From Symbiodinium natans (taxonomy: Eukaryota > Sar > Dinophyceae > Suessiales > Symbiodiniaceae), in the NCBI GenBank assembly GCA_905221605.1, contig CAJNDS010002855.1, positions 1 to 62,000 on the forward strand: a stretch of 62,000 nucleotides of DNA. Direction: 5' to 3'. The notes beneath the pieces are model-generated. The model was not told the DNA's origin, did not search any database, and saw only the letters and a program-made list of their open reading frames with translations. The position numbers and the translations under genes are program-made. Shown piece after piece: positions 18,618 through 29,222 of this stretch (position 1 is its first letter; every line of letters starts with the position of its first letter).

Positions 18618-18740
18618 ACTACGAATTGCCTGAGAACCCAGAAAAAAAAACCTATCCTTCCTTATTAAGGTTAACAAATGGGTTGTTATCTTTTATTTTT
18701 ATTTTCAATTATTCTTTTGGGGTTCTTAAGCAAACAGTAG
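18618..18740. mobile_element. Family-E hairpin element, copy 3
   Basis: The ends CTACGAATTGCCTGAGAACCC and the complement of GGGTTCTTAAGCAAACAGTAG form a terminal inverted repeat. The length is about 123 bp, in the same orientation as copy 2, 95 bp away. Confidence 0.65.
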
Positions 18741-18841
18741 GCAACCGTCGCACATGCAAGAGGTTGAGCGAGGCTGCGGTTTGCAACAGGCCGTGACGTC
18801 TGTCAGTGATAACCCACGTGGTGCAGAACAGCGTAAGCTGA

Positions 18842-19134
18842 CCCTAAGGGTCCATGTACCTATACCCAGAGACTCCAAAACCCCTTAATTAGGGAATATA
18901 CACCTTAAATCATATTAGGCTTCTTGCTATTTTTAACGGGATATTCCCTAATTAAGGGGGTTTGGAGTCTCTGGGTATAGTACATGCTTGGGCCTTCAAG
19001 GGGTTCCCATATAGAGTATAGGGTTTGGTTTAAGGGTTAAGGGTTAAGGGTTAAGGGTTAAGGGTTTAGGGTTTAGGGTTTAAGGTTTAGGGTTTAGAGG
19101 GCCCAAATATATACTACATGGTACATGGACCCTT
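18842..19134. mobile_element. Nested family-A hairpin element, copy 2
   Basis: The outer ends CCCTAAGGGTCCATGTACC and GGTACATGGACCCTT match the other family-A copies. Inside lies a second, longer hairpin (18861-18979, arms TATACCCAGAGACTCCAAA...) and a TTAAGGG/TTTAGGG array (19020-19095), so the element seems to have been filled by both. Confidence 0.7.
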
Positions 19135-19192
19135 CGGGTGAGGCCATGAGAGCGTGTGGGTGGTAAGGATGCTGTAGCATCCTGAAGGGGCT

Positions 19193-19309
19193 TAGGGTTT
19201 AGGGTTTAGGGTTTGGGGTTTAGGGTTTAGGGTTTAGGGTTTAGGGTTCAGGGTTCAGGGTTTAGGGTTTAGGGTTTAGGGTTTAGGGTTTAGGGTTTGG
19301 GGTTTAGGG
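19193..19309. repeat. TTTAGGG array
   Basis: About 16 heptamers with TTTGGGG and TTCAGGG variants. Confidence 0.9.
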
Positions 19310-19318
19310 CTCAACAAT

Positions 19319-19486
19319 GAACTGTTGGCGTCCGACCTTCGTACCTGGCGAGGAGATGCAGCCATTCAGGACAATGATTGGACAATGCCCTTTTGAGAAA
19401 CACGGCCAGTGGGAAAACGAAACCAATCGACAAGGGAAATCATGCCCAAGAGCCCATACCCATCTTCATCGCTAGCAAAGCAAGTG
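19319..19486. CDS. Candidate exon, strand unresolved
   Basis: The plus strand is open for 55 codons to a TAG and includes RPTFVPGEEMQPFRTMIGQ and later FEKHGQWENETN. The minus strand also has a natural-looking frame (GYGLLGMISLVDWFRFPTG) after a CTTTGCTAG acceptor. One of the two is probably a real exon. No family was recognised for either. Confidence 0.35.
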
Positions 19487-20219
19487 TCTTGTGACGTGTA
19501 CTGCCGTTAAAGACAAGGGTAGTTTTTTGTTGCCATGTCAGGGTACCTAAGCGCGTGGCAAAACCTAGAGGACACGGCTGGGACATTCATCGAAGGTATT
19601 GCTTCGGGTTAGGATTCGCTTTCCCAACAACAACCACACTGCCCGGTCATGGAGCACCAGGGGCACTCTTACCAACCGACTTCAAGCCAAATGCACTGTA
19701 TCCGCAAGGCAATCGACTCAAGTTGTGAGGATGAAACTGGCTCTTATTTGCGGGTATCGCATTTGGGGGAACATCCCAACCCCCACCTCAGCTGCCCCCA
19801 ACCCAGATGGTGCCGAATGGCCCTTGGTTATTAAGGGGTATTTTGGCCTTCTCTTGGGTTGGGGTGGTTAGCTAGAGGTTTAACAGCCTGAAGCCCCAAA
19901 TGAGCGACTGGCTAAATCCCTCGCCTGCCTTGGGCGGGACATTTGCAAATTTGCTGTGGTTGCGATACCTAATCGCCGAATGATTTCCCTCCCTGCTTCG
20001 AAGGTGTGGATCTTGGAAGGGGGGTTTAGAGCTTAGGCTTTCGGCTTGTTGAACACACCGACAGGCTCGACAACACAAATGCAGATTCTCCAAGGAATCT
20101 GGTCAGGCAAATTCTTAACCCTAAACCCGAAACCCTAAACCCGAAAACCCTAAACTCTAAATATCGGTTCTTTACAGTTCGTGGCTTCGACAAGGCATCG
20201 CCCGGCTCGATGTCTCGAG

Positions 20220-20317
20220 CCCCTTTATACTAACAGTCCTTCATGGGGATTGTAATAGTGTTCGGGAGTACTATAATCCCTATGCAGGACTGGTAGTAGA
20301 AGGGGGAACATCCCAAC
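20220..20317. mobile_element. Family-C hairpin element, copy 1
   Basis: The core pair AACAGTCCTTCATGGGGATT / AATCCCTATGCAGGACTGG is inverted. The right end carries GGGAACATCCCAA, shared with 26709-26790 and 61126-61224. Confidence 0.6.
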
Positions 20318-20586
20318 CCTAAACCCTAAGCCCTAAACCCTAAACCCTAAACCGTAAACCCTAAGCCCTAAGCCCTAAACCCTAAACTCTAAACCCTAAA
20401 CCCTAAACCCCCGACCCCTAACCCTGAACTCTTCAGAAGCCCAAGCTTCATTCGACTCGTGTAGCCAAGCACAACTTGCGGTTTATGTTCAGTCGTCAAG
20501 GTACCTTTTTCCCCCCAAACGTCAGAAGACCCTAACAAACCATGAACGCTAGACCCTAAGCTCTAGACCCTAAACCCTAAACCTCT

Positions 20587-20688
20587 TTCGCGCTGTTAGA
20601 CCGAGACAAAAAAAGTTGAGGGTAGGGCAACTCCTGCACCAAATCTTCAAGAATCTTCAGTACTTGTGTATTTTAGGGAAGCCCACAG
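20587..20688 (+). CDS. Candidate exon
   Basis: The plus strand is open for about 34 codons reading KLRVGQLLHQIFKNLQYLC, with an amphipathic, basic character. It lies between CCCTAAA-type sequences. No family was recognised. Confidence 0.3.
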
Positions 20689-20754
20689 CCCTAAACCCTG
20701 AGCCCTAAACCGTTTTCCCCTAAACCCTAAGCCCCTAAACCCCAAACCCTGAAC

Positions 20755-20900
20755 CCCTAACCCTAAACCCTAAACTCTAAACCCTAAACCTTAAACCCTA
20801 AACCCTAAACCCTAAACCCCCAAACCACCCTAAACCCTAAACCCTAAACCCTAAACCCTAAACCCTAAACCCTAAACCCTAAACCCTAAACCCTAAACCC
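20755..20900. repeat. CCCTAAA array
   Basis: About 20 heptamers, the right half pure. Confidence 0.95.
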
Positions 20901-21007
20901 CCTCATGCCCCCAAAGCAAAGGCTCGGAGTTCGAGGCCGGGGTGCCGGAGTCTGCGGGAAAGCCGCAGGTCGCTTCGCAGCCACGCCAGAGGTCCCAGGC
21001 CTGGCAT

Positions 21008-21413
21008 TAGGGTTTAGGGTTTAGGGTTTGGGGTTTAGGGTTTAGGGTTTGGGGTTTAGGGTTTAGGGTTTGGGGTTTGGGGTCTGGGGTTTGGGGTTTA
21101 GGGTTTGGGGTTTAGGATTTAGGTTTAGGATTTGAGAGGTTAAGGGTTCAGGGTTCAGGGTTTAGGGCCAGGCTTTCCGACTACGTTAGGGTCTAAAGTC
21201 TGTAGATAATACCTGCTTTGGACGATTTGCGGCCTTAGGGTGATGGAGCCTGTGCTCACAGGGGTTCGGGTTTTTAGGGGAGTGGGGTTTAGGGTTTAGG
21301 GATTAGGGTTTAGGGTTTAGGGTTTAGGGTTTGGGGATTGGGGTTTAGGGTTTAGGGTTTGGGGTTTGGGGTTTGGGGTTTAGGGTTTAGGGTTTAGGGT
21401 TTAGGGTTTAGGG
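21008..21413. repeat. Two mixed TTTAGGG/TTTGGGG arrays
   Basis: Blocks at 21008-21115 and 21280-21413 alternate TTTAGGG and TTTGGGG units. The spacer (21165-21275) is unique, with no convincing frame. Confidence 0.85.
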
Positions 21414-21674
21414 CGTAGGTAGGGGTTCTCTGAACCCACGTGGAGGCTTTGTTCAGGTGGCCTTGGGTTGATCCGACTGGTGTCTGCCTCTTGGGCCTTG
21501 GAATACTTCTACACTCCCCTTAGAACGTTAATAAAAATAGTATTCTAAACATCCTCTTGGGTTTCTATAAACAGAAAATAATTCCCAAGGGGGATATAGA
21601 ATTGTGTCGAGTCAGCTTAGTCACGGAAGTCTCGTCTTCGGATTTCGATACTTCTCATGGGATTCTACCTTGGG

Positions 21675-21747
21675 CGGTTTAGGGTTTAGGGTTTAGGGTT
21701 TAGGGTTTAGGGTTTAGGGTTTAGGGTTTAGGGTTTAGGGTTTAGGC
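21675..21747. repeat. TTTAGGG array, about 10 units
   Basis: A pure array. To its left, 21607-21681 is a possible plus-strand exon whose frame (VSLVTEVSSSDFDTSHG) is stopped by the first TTTAG of the array. Confidence 0.9.
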
Positions 21748-21970
21748 TTGGGGACACTTTTGACAGATCCGCTAAGGGAACATAAGGGCCATATTTGGAA
21801 TATTTTGAGGGAAAGCTTCAGGGGTGCGACCTTTGGTGTCCGAGTATGACCCCTTGAATCCTAAACCCAAGAACCCTAAACCCTAAACCCTAAGCCCTAA
21901 ACCCTAAACCCTAAGCCCTAATCTCCAAACCTTAGAAACACTCACAAGGAGGACAGTCAAAGACATGCGG

Positions 21971-22061
21971 GCCCTAAACCCTAAACCCTAAACCCTAAAC
22001 CCTAAACCCTAAACCCTAAACCCTAAACCCTAAACCCTAAACCCTAAACCCTAAACCCTAA
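21971..22061. repeat. CCCTAAA array, about 13 units
   Basis: A pure CCCTAAA array. Confidence 0.95.
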
Positions 22062-22367
22062 AGCTAAACCTCAAACCCCTCTAAACCCTAAACCCTAAAC
22101 CCTAAACCCTAGACCCTAAACACTAAACCCGGTGCTCTGGGATTTTGGGTTCGGGGTCTAGGGGCCTAGAAGGATCCTAAGCGCACTGGCAGAACCCGGC
22201 TGCTCCAGCTTAAGGCAAGCTTGCAGGGTTCAGGGTTTAGGGTTTTGGGGTTTAGGGGTTAGGGTTGAGGGGTTAGGGTTTAGGGTTAGGATTTAGGATT
22301 TAGGATTTTTGGGGTTTAGGGTCAGGGGTTTAGGGAGTCTAGCTTGGCTTGGTTTAAGGGGCTTAGG

Positions 22368-22485
22368 AGGGTCGCAAGCGTCGCCGGCAGCGCTGTGACG
22401 GGGAAGAAGGTGAATCGAAGCTGCTGGCTGCCGATGACCGGGGCCGTCTGAGAGAAGCGCGCCCCGTCGCCAAGGAGCTCTTTTG
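22368..22485 (-). CDS. Candidate exon
   Basis: The minus strand is open across the island, including GDGARFSQTAPVIGSQQLRF followed by a beta-strand-like hydrophobic run. The opposite strand is also open, so the strand is not certain. No family was recognised. Confidence 0.3.
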
Positions 22486-22601
22486 GGGTTTAGGGCTTAG
22501 GGGGTTAGGGGTTAGGGTTTAGGGTTTATAGGGTTTAGGGGTTAGGGTTTAGGGTTTAGGGTTTAGGGTATATAGGGTTTAGGGCTTAAATTTAGGGTTT
22601 A

Positions 22602-22847
22602 ATGTTGCGCCCTCTTGCCCCGCCCCCCTTCCCCAGAACAGTCGAAGCTGTTTTTGTCCCTCTTTACACGGTCCCAGTCCCGGGGTTTTATATGGTTTTG
22701 AAAGGGAAGTTGAAAAGGGACGGACAGCAATGCCGGCAATGGATTTTTAAAAGAGCGCCGCGCGGAGTTGTCTTACCACACCTGAACGATTTGACTTTAC
22801 ACAGGGACCTGGTCTGCACCACCAAACAGTCAGGGTGTCCTGAATAG
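22602..22847 (+). CDS. Small ORF or terminal exon, 81 codons
   Basis: An ATG inside the last degenerate heptamer opens a frame of 81 codons, ending TAG at 22847. Alternatively the frame may be entered through the acceptor CCCCCTTCCCCAG at about 22636, giving an exon that starts TVEAVFVPLYTVPVPGFYMV. A basic stretch (LKGKLKRDGQQCRQWIFKR) follows. The minus strand is closed after about 30 codons here, which favours the plus reading. No family was recognised. Confidence 0.4.
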   Translation: MLRPLAPPPFPRTVEAVFVPLYTVPVPGFYMVLKGKLKRDGQQCRQWIFKRAPRGVVLPHLNDLTLHRDLVCTTKQSGCPE

Positions 22848-23267
22848 CCCAGCCAAGCTGACTGTATTCAGGGGGCCCTGTCAAAAGGGTACAACGTTAG
22901 GGCTTTAGGGCTTAGGGTTTGCCCTGAAAAACCCTAACCCCCAAACCCCAAACCCTAAGCCCTAAGCCCTAAACCCAGAATAGGCCACTGGAGTTCTAAG
23001 GGTTGGGTTTTCATGAGAGTGGAGTTAGAGCCGGTCCCTCTCGAAGTTGTTTTGGACCGTAAACCCTGGCCCCTAAACAGCCTAAACCCTAAACCCTAAA
23101 CCCTAAACCCTAAACCCTAAACCCTAAACCCTAAACCCCCTGAGCCCTTGGCAAGGTACTCTCCAGAAACCCAGCTGAACCCAACCTCTTGGGCCCGAAC
23201 GGAAACCTCTTGACCCCCACTTTTCCCCCCTCGCCCCCAAGAAAAGGGTTAAGGGTTTAGGGCTGAG

Positions 23268-23340
23268 GGTTTAGGGACTTTGGGGACTTTGGGGACTTTG
23301 GGGACTTTGGGGACTTTGGGGACTTTGGGGACTTTAGGGT
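23268..23340. repeat. GGGGACTTT tandem repeat
   Basis: Seven to eight nearly perfect units of about 9-10 bp, embedded between heptamer arrays. This is an independent expansion of a variant unit. Confidence 0.95.
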
Positions 23341-23520
23341 TTAGGGTTTAGGGTTTAGGGTTTGGGGACTCTGGAGTTTACGGTATAGGGACTTTGGGGT
23401 TTAGGGTTTAGGGTTTAGGGATTAGGGTTTGGGGTTTAGCGTTTAGGGTTTAGGGGTGTTCGGGTTTTCGGGTTTGGGGACCCTAAACCCTAAACCCTAA
23501 ACCCTAAACCCTAAACCCTA

Positions 23521-23603
23521 AAGCTTTGGATCCTGGGGCCCGCGCTCCGCCAGCGATGCGGAAGGAGATCTTGGAAGTTGTGGACGGGTCGACGAAGTCT
23601 GCC
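23521..23603 (+). CDS. Candidate exon
   Basis: The plus strand reads APPAMRKEILEVVDGSTKSA to a TGA. Other frames are also open. No family was recognised. Confidence 0.25.
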
Positions 23604-23687
23604 TGAAGAACACACCCTTAGCCCGAAACCCAAAAACCTTTTAAAACCTTACACTCTAAAACCCTAAGCCTTAAAACCCTAAAACCC

Positions 23688-23872
23688 TAAACCCTATAAA
23701 CCCTATAAACCCTATAAACCCTATAAACCCTATAAACCCTATAAACCCTATAAAACCCTATAAACCCTATAAACCCTATAAAACCCTATAAACCCTATAA
23801 ACCCTATAAACCCTATAAACCCTATAAACCCTATAAAACCCTATAAACCCTATAAACCCTATAAACCCCACT
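23688..23872. repeat. CCCTATAAA nonamer array
   Basis: About 20 units of CCCTATAAA, some with an extra A. This is a homogenised variant of the telomeric unit. Confidence 0.95.
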
Positions 23873-24099
23873 GGGCGCATCTCAGGGTTCTAGTGAGGGC
23901 TTGAAGGAAGGATGGCTTTCAGGGAGCCCGGAGAGGGTCTGCAGGGATCGGGAAGATTTGGGTTTAGGGTTTAAAGCTGAGGGTTTAGGGTTTCATGTTT
24001 GGGGTTTGGGGTTCAGTTTTTCAGGGTTTAAGGTTGAAGGATTTAGGGTGTAATTTGGGTTTTGGGAGATGAAGCCTTCTCAGGTGCTGGGGGGCAAAC

Positions 24100-24342
24100 G
24101 TGAAACCCATCCTCAAACTACCCGAGTTCGGCTGGGCTGTTTGTAAGGGGCTTTCACTCGACCCCCGCACGCCAACGCGAGACGAAAGTAGGGGACGCCC
24201 CGGCCAACATGAGAAGAAAGTAGAGGCGGTGCCCCTCAAGGTTCGACACAACTGCCCGGTCGTAGCCGAAGCACAAAGCAGTATAAGGGACGCTGTGCGC
24301 TCCTATGGTTTTCATGTGTGTTCTCGCTGAGTCTCCGGCCAT
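24100..24342. CDS. Candidate exon, strand unresolved
   Basis: The plus strand is open for 76 codons (GFHVCSR end, basic and charged). The minus strand is open for 62 codons (TIGAHSVPYTALCFGYDRAV). The island is unique sequence. No family was recognised for either translation. Confidence 0.3.
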
Positions 24343-24548
24343 CGTCAGTTAAGGAGTTACGGGTGAGGGCTGAATTGCGTTCGCAAACAGACTCTCAGCA
24401 GCAACCCTAAATCCCAATGACCGGCGGAAGCCCTCAATACAGAGGCACTGCCTCGCCACGAACTAGGCTGTAGGATGAGGGTTTAGTCTAGCGTGAGCCA
24501 GAAAGAGACAACACACTAAGATGCATCTGGCAGGTTCTACCCCAAAGC

Positions 24549-24641
24549 CTAAACCCTAAACCCTAAACCCTGAACCCTGAACCCTAAACCCTACACCCTA
24601 AACCCTAAACCCTAAACCTTAAACCCTAAACCCTAAACCCT
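24549..24641. repeat. CCCTAAA array
   Basis: About 13 heptamers with CCCTGAA and CCCTACA variants. Confidence 0.9.
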
Positions 24642-25254
24642 GCAAGTCCTAGATCTCCAGATTCCTGGGCTCCCTCCCCTCCTCTGGCCTCAGGGAGGAC
24701 CTCGAGGTCGAAACTGCCCAAACTGAGCTGCGGCGGAGTTTGGAGTAGGATTTAGGGACGTGATTAGGGTTCAGGGTTTTATATAGGGTGTAGGGTTTAG
24801 GGTTTAGGGTTTAGGGCTTAGGGTTTAGGGTTTAGGGTTTAGGATTTAGGGTTTTCGGGTGTAGGGTTTGGGGCTTTAGGGGTTTCACGGCTTACCCTCC
24901 ATGTCTCTGAACCCGGGCTTCAAATTACAGACCAGACGCCCCACCCGCACCCCTCCCCCCCCACCCCCCACCCCCGAAAAAGTCCTGACCCATCAGCCCG
25001 AACTCCCATAAACCCTTCAAACTTAAAACCCTATAGGGTTTAGGGTTTAGGGTTTAGGGCTAACCTAAACATTTTCATTCTGAGCCAGAAGCCTCTCGGC
25101 CTTCCTGGAATATTGATCGGCATCAGGCTCTCGGGGGGTTTTCATATTGTCGCTCACAGGAGTTTAAAGGGTATTAGTAGGGTTGCATGGGGGGATTAAG
25201 GGTTAAGGGTTGGTGTAGGGTTTAGGGATTAGGGCTGAGGGTTTCAGAGGGAAG

Positions 25255-25533
25255 AAAGGTTGTCTAGATTTCTGCGTCCAGGTGGTCCTTGCTCGCGGTA
25301 CCACGGTCGGGCTGCCAGTCGCCCCAGCTTTGATCGTGATCATCCTCACCTTCACGCTGGCGCTTCTTGCCCTCCACAGCGATCCGAGCTTCCTGGTCCT
25401 CAACCCATACCCAGACCATTGCAGGGCTTCTGTGGCACAGGGGATCACGCGCCAAAAAGTACTGTTTCGATCGGGCCCAATATCACGTAAGAAGCAATCA
25501 TGCGCTGCTTGCTGCAGCAAAACATGGTTCTAA
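25255..25533. CDS. Candidate exon, strand unresolved
   Basis: On plus, an 83-codon frame contains a strongly hydrophobic run (VAPALIVIILTFTLALLAL) that could be a membrane segment. On minus, a 63-codon frame is highly charged (EGKKRQREGEDDHDQSWGDW). Antisense reading of a hydrophobic segment naturally gives a charged one, so only one can be real. I cannot choose. Confidence 0.35.
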
Positions 25534-26708
25534 TGCAGCAGGCATGTGCAACTGACATGTGTTCTCAAGGACACCCTAGATACAATGCTCCGTTGCGATG
25601 CAGGTGCCCTAAACCGAAAGCCAAAACAGGACCGTAAAGGTACCTTAAACAAGAAAGACCCTAAACCCTAAACCCTAAACCCTAATGACACCCTAAACCC
25701 TAAACCCAAAACCCTAAACCCTAAACCCTAACCACCCTTTCAAGCCTGAACCCCGAAGTGCTCTGGTCCGCCAAGACACACGTTGCCTAGCGGCGTTGCT
25801 GGTCGACGGTCCGATCCTGAATGAGCTGCTGATAGCCCTATAATATGGATTGCAGGGGCTTATGGTTTTAGGGTTTTATGGTTTTAGGGTTTTAGGGTTT
25901 AGGGTTTATAGGGTTTAGGGAACCCTTGTAAACCCTAAACCCGGAACCCCGAACCCAGAAACCTACATGGATAAAACTTAGAGTTTAGGGTTTGGGGTTT
26001 TAGGGGTGTAGTGCCTGTGGGGCCTCGGTCTCGGGATAGGGCAAGACTTCAAGAGAGGGTTTGGGGTTTAGGGTTTAGGGCTTAGGGCTTAGGGTTTTGG
26101 GTTTGGGGTTTAGGGTTTTGGGTATAGGGTTCAGGGTATAGGGTTAGGTGGTCGTGGAGTGGACTCGAGGTGTAGGGTTCAGGGTTTGAAGATTATCGTT
26201 TAGGGTAGTCCAACACCCTCAGCGGCAAAACCCTCCACCCCAAAACCCTAAATCCCCAAAACCCTCAAAAAACACCCAAATCTGAAAGGCCCAAGCCCCG
26301 GGAGTTTCTGAAATTTGCCTTTGTGCTGCCGTGTCAGGGAATGCCCTTGCGTTTCTCACACGCCACTGGCCACCACAACGGTGAACCCTGAACCCAAAAC
26401 CCTGAAACTCAAACCCGATAGATTTTGGAGTTTAGGGTCCGGGGCTTAGGGTGAACCCAGAACCCTGGGCCCTAAGTGAACCTTGAACGCCCAAACGCGA
26501 AACCCTGAGCCCTACAACCCTTAACCCTAGCCAGACCTCCCCTTCAAAAACCCTTAAGCCCATAGCCAAACCCGCAATACAGGGGCCTCTTCAATTAGAA
26601 TGGCGGTCACATGCAATAAGATGGGGAATGGCAGTGGATAATGCTGGGCGTTCTTCAGGCTCCTGTGTGAGACGCACAGGGGTTCAAGCTTGATGACCAA
26701 GGGCTATG

Positions 26709-26790
26709 GTTGGGACTAGAACTGGTATTAGATTTTGGGGTATATAATCCCTTCTTTTAAGGACTGTTCGTATAAAGGTGAACATCCCCA
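26709..26790. mobile_element. Family-C hairpin element, copy 2
   Basis: The right end TAAGGACTGTTCGTATAAAG followed by GAACATCCCC matches the other family-C copies. The left end is degenerate. Confidence 0.5.
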
Positions 26791-26828
26791 AGGTTTTGGT
26801 ATCTACGGCATGCTTTGGGGTTGTTGGC

Positions 26829-27260
26829 CTTCATCTGCCTCGTCACAGACATGTCCGAAAGCCAGAGAAATCGAGTCAGCATCATTCTCAACTTGGTAGC
26901 CCGGCAACCATATTGCAATCAGGTTACCCTTGTTGGGGTTGGATACTTTGTAAGGGAACCTTGAACCCAACAAACAGGGAAACGGGCACCACTGGGCTAC
27001 TAAGTCCAAGAAACCTTGGGAGAGAAAAAAACGAAGTCCAACACACGGAACAATCAAAAGACAAAGACGCTAGGGAGATCCGTGATGCCCTGTAGAAACA
27101 CAAGGAACCCTAAACCCTAAACCCTAAACCCTAAACCCTAAACCCTAAACCCTAAACCCTAAACCCTAAACCCTAAACCTTGAGCTGAGGCACGGAGGTA
27201 GGCCAGGCCCACCTCAACCGCAAACTCGCTTCCTGGGCCCAAGAGCTCCGTTCCCCAAGT
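26829..27260 (-). CDS. Two-exon gene model across a TTTAGGG intron
   Basis: Exon 27179-27260 follows the acceptor GTTGTTGTAG, reads TWGTELLGPGSEFAVEVGLA and ends CTCAAG|GTTTAGGG, so the intron starts inside the heptamer array. The next exon, 26829-27014, follows a strong pyrimidine-rich acceptor (TTTTTTTCTCTCCCAAG). It joins in phase (one base left over plus two) and reads FPYKVSNPNKGNLIAIWLPG, later DADSISLAFGHVCDEADE. Its downstream border may be a GC donor (GATGAAG|GCCAAC). The intron (27015-27178) is about ten TTTAGGG units plus a unique tail. No family was recognised. A shorter plus-strand frame overlaps the second exon and was judged a shadow. Confidence 0.5.
27108..27178. repeat. Heptamer array at the 5' end of a predicted intron
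   Basis: About ten pure heptamers. In gene sense (minus) they read GTTTAGGG from the exon border. Confidence 0.95.
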
Positions 27261-27335
27261 CTACAACAACTTAGGGTTTAGGGTTTAGGGTTTAGGGTTT
27301 AGGGTTTAGGGTGATTTCCAAAATTCGGGTTCCTG

Positions 27336-27545
27336 ATTGGGGTCCTTATTGTCAGGGAATGCTGCTGTTTGGGGTCCTTATTAGAACGGAAGCGTACTAG
27401 TTGGGGTCCTTACTATACGGGAATCCTACAATTTGTGGTCCTTGTTTTTCGGGAATCCTACTATTTTGGGTACCTGATTGGGGGCTTTGTTTTCAGGGAA
27501 TCCTACTAGTTGGAGGTCTATTTTAGGATCCGACATTTTCGTAAA
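27336..27545. repeat. Degenerate tandem repeat (GGGAATCCTACTA...GGGGTCCTTA)
   Basis: About seven diverged units of 27-30 bp. The same unit forms a longer block at 45996-46530 and a short copy near 38840-38890. Confidence 0.8.
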
Positions 27546-28743
27546 CACCCTCGTAGGACCTCAACTTAAGAAACAAGTAAGGGTTTAGGGGTTTAGGTCT
27601 TTTTGGTTTAAGGTCCACTGAGTTCGTATGTGTATTTAAGAAGTCAAAAAAAGGTCTAGGGTTTAGGGCTCAGAACAGTTTGGGGTTTAGGGTTTAAAGG
27701 GCATTTTAGGGTTTATAATGGGGGTGGAGTCCAGGGTCCACTGGCTCAACGCACTGCCCTTGAAATTGCACCAGAGGGCTCTCGCAAAATGATGGACAGG
27801 AGTTGGGGAGTTGGGGCGGGGCGGGCAGGGGCCGGGGGTTAATAAACCTGTCCTCGAGGCCTCCCCTCACAATTCGGACGGTCTCGAGCTGAGGCCAACA
27901 CTAAGGATGACGTCGTCCAGGCATGTGACGCGCACCGCCGGCTGTCTGGCGTTAGTAAGGGTGTGGGTTCAGGTTTCTAGAGTTGGCGGTAATTATCTTG
28001 TTATACTGTTATCTTGTTATGTTGTCATATTGTTATATTAAAATATTAAGTTATATTGGTATGTTGCTATATTGTTATACTGCTATCTTGTTGTACTGCT
28101 ATATTGTTCCATTGCTGTGCTGTTCTACTGATTTATGCTTAGATCACTATATTGTTCTATGGTTACACTTTATTGTTATAGTAGTGTACTATTCGTCATA
28201 AATTATAAAAATACATTCTTCACAACATGGACATTTTGCTCAGGGGACACAGAGTATCTAAAGGAGTTCTAAGGTCCATAAGTCTATAGCTTATAGAGGC
28301 TATATAGGCTTTAGGCCTATCCTGCCTCTCCATTCGGGATGACGCAAGCCCTCTCCGCCGCGCTCTTGGCTCACGAAAGTGCGCCGGGGAGGGTTCTGCT
28401 GTCTCAGGGGACAGAGGGTATCTGGCGCTAGAGCTTATAGGGTTACTAGAGTTAGCACTGACGAGTTTACAGAGTTGGAGGTTCAGGTTTTACAGAGTTT
28501 GGGCTTCAGGGTGTAGAAGCCACAGCGGCTAAGGCTTTAGCCCAAAGCCCTGAAACTACTGACCTGAAGGGTTTTGCGGTTCAGGGCTTTGGGTTTAGGG
28601 TGTAGACTCATGACGGTACGCTTTTCTAGGGTGGCGTTCTCTTCATCTGTGGTCTGTCGCCCAGTAGGTCCAGCTCCAGAGTTGAAAAGTATTGCGCACC
28701 TCATGTTGCCACCATGGGTCCTTGGGGGTGATCCATGGCTGTT

Positions 28744-29222
28744 TTGGGCTTAAACCATAAACTCTTAGGGTAGTTACATGGTCCCTTAGTATGGGCCTTC
28801 GAAGGGGACTTCTTATGTACCCCTTCTATACCCTTCAGCGGGGTCATGATTACGCGTAATTACCATTCCCTGGCCAAGAGCTCACGCGGCTCACGCTTGG
28901 TCGTGGCGCTCCACTTCACGGACAGCCAATGGCCTCTAAGTCCTTCACAGACAGGGCTCGCGTCTTCTTCAAAAGCTTTGCCTTGCGCTTCTGCACAGCT
29001 GGTGCGCCCAGGGATATTTGTGTCAATGCGGATGGTGGACTCCAGATGCACCAGTAGAAATTCTCCTCGGAGGAAGGCCGTGGTGGTGATCGACCGAGAG
29101 AGGACTTCCATTGTGACAAGTTTAGGGTTTTGGGGCTTTAGGCTTTAGGGTTCAAGGTTTAGGGTTAAGGGTTGAGGGACCATATTAACAGACCATGTAG
29201 CTACTCTTAGATAAGCCCAAAA
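28744..29222. mobile_element. Possible TIR-bounded element of about 480 bp
   Basis: TTGGGCTTA...CTCTTAGGGTAG...TACATGGTCC at the left and its imperfect complement at 29188-29222 form inverted ends. Between them lies a segment with an open minus-strand frame (28860-29111). Confidence 0.35.
28860..29111 (-). CDS. Candidate exon
   Basis: An 83-codon minus-strand frame starts MEVLSRSITTTAFLRGEFLL. A second minus frame in the same stretch (KLLKKTRALSVKDLEAIG) also looks natural, suggesting either an intron or a frameshift inside. No family was recognised. Confidence 0.3.
   Translation of the reverse strand: MEVLSRSITTTAFLRGEFLLVHLESTIRIDTNIPGRTSCAEAQGKAFEEDASPVCEGLRGHWLSVKWSATTKREPRELLAREW

Noticed and set aside
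27811-28201. Ile/Leu/Tyr/Cys-rich frames at 27.8-28.2 kb
   Set aside because: The sequence is a degenerate TTATATTG/TTGTTATA simple repeat. Composition is repeat-driven.
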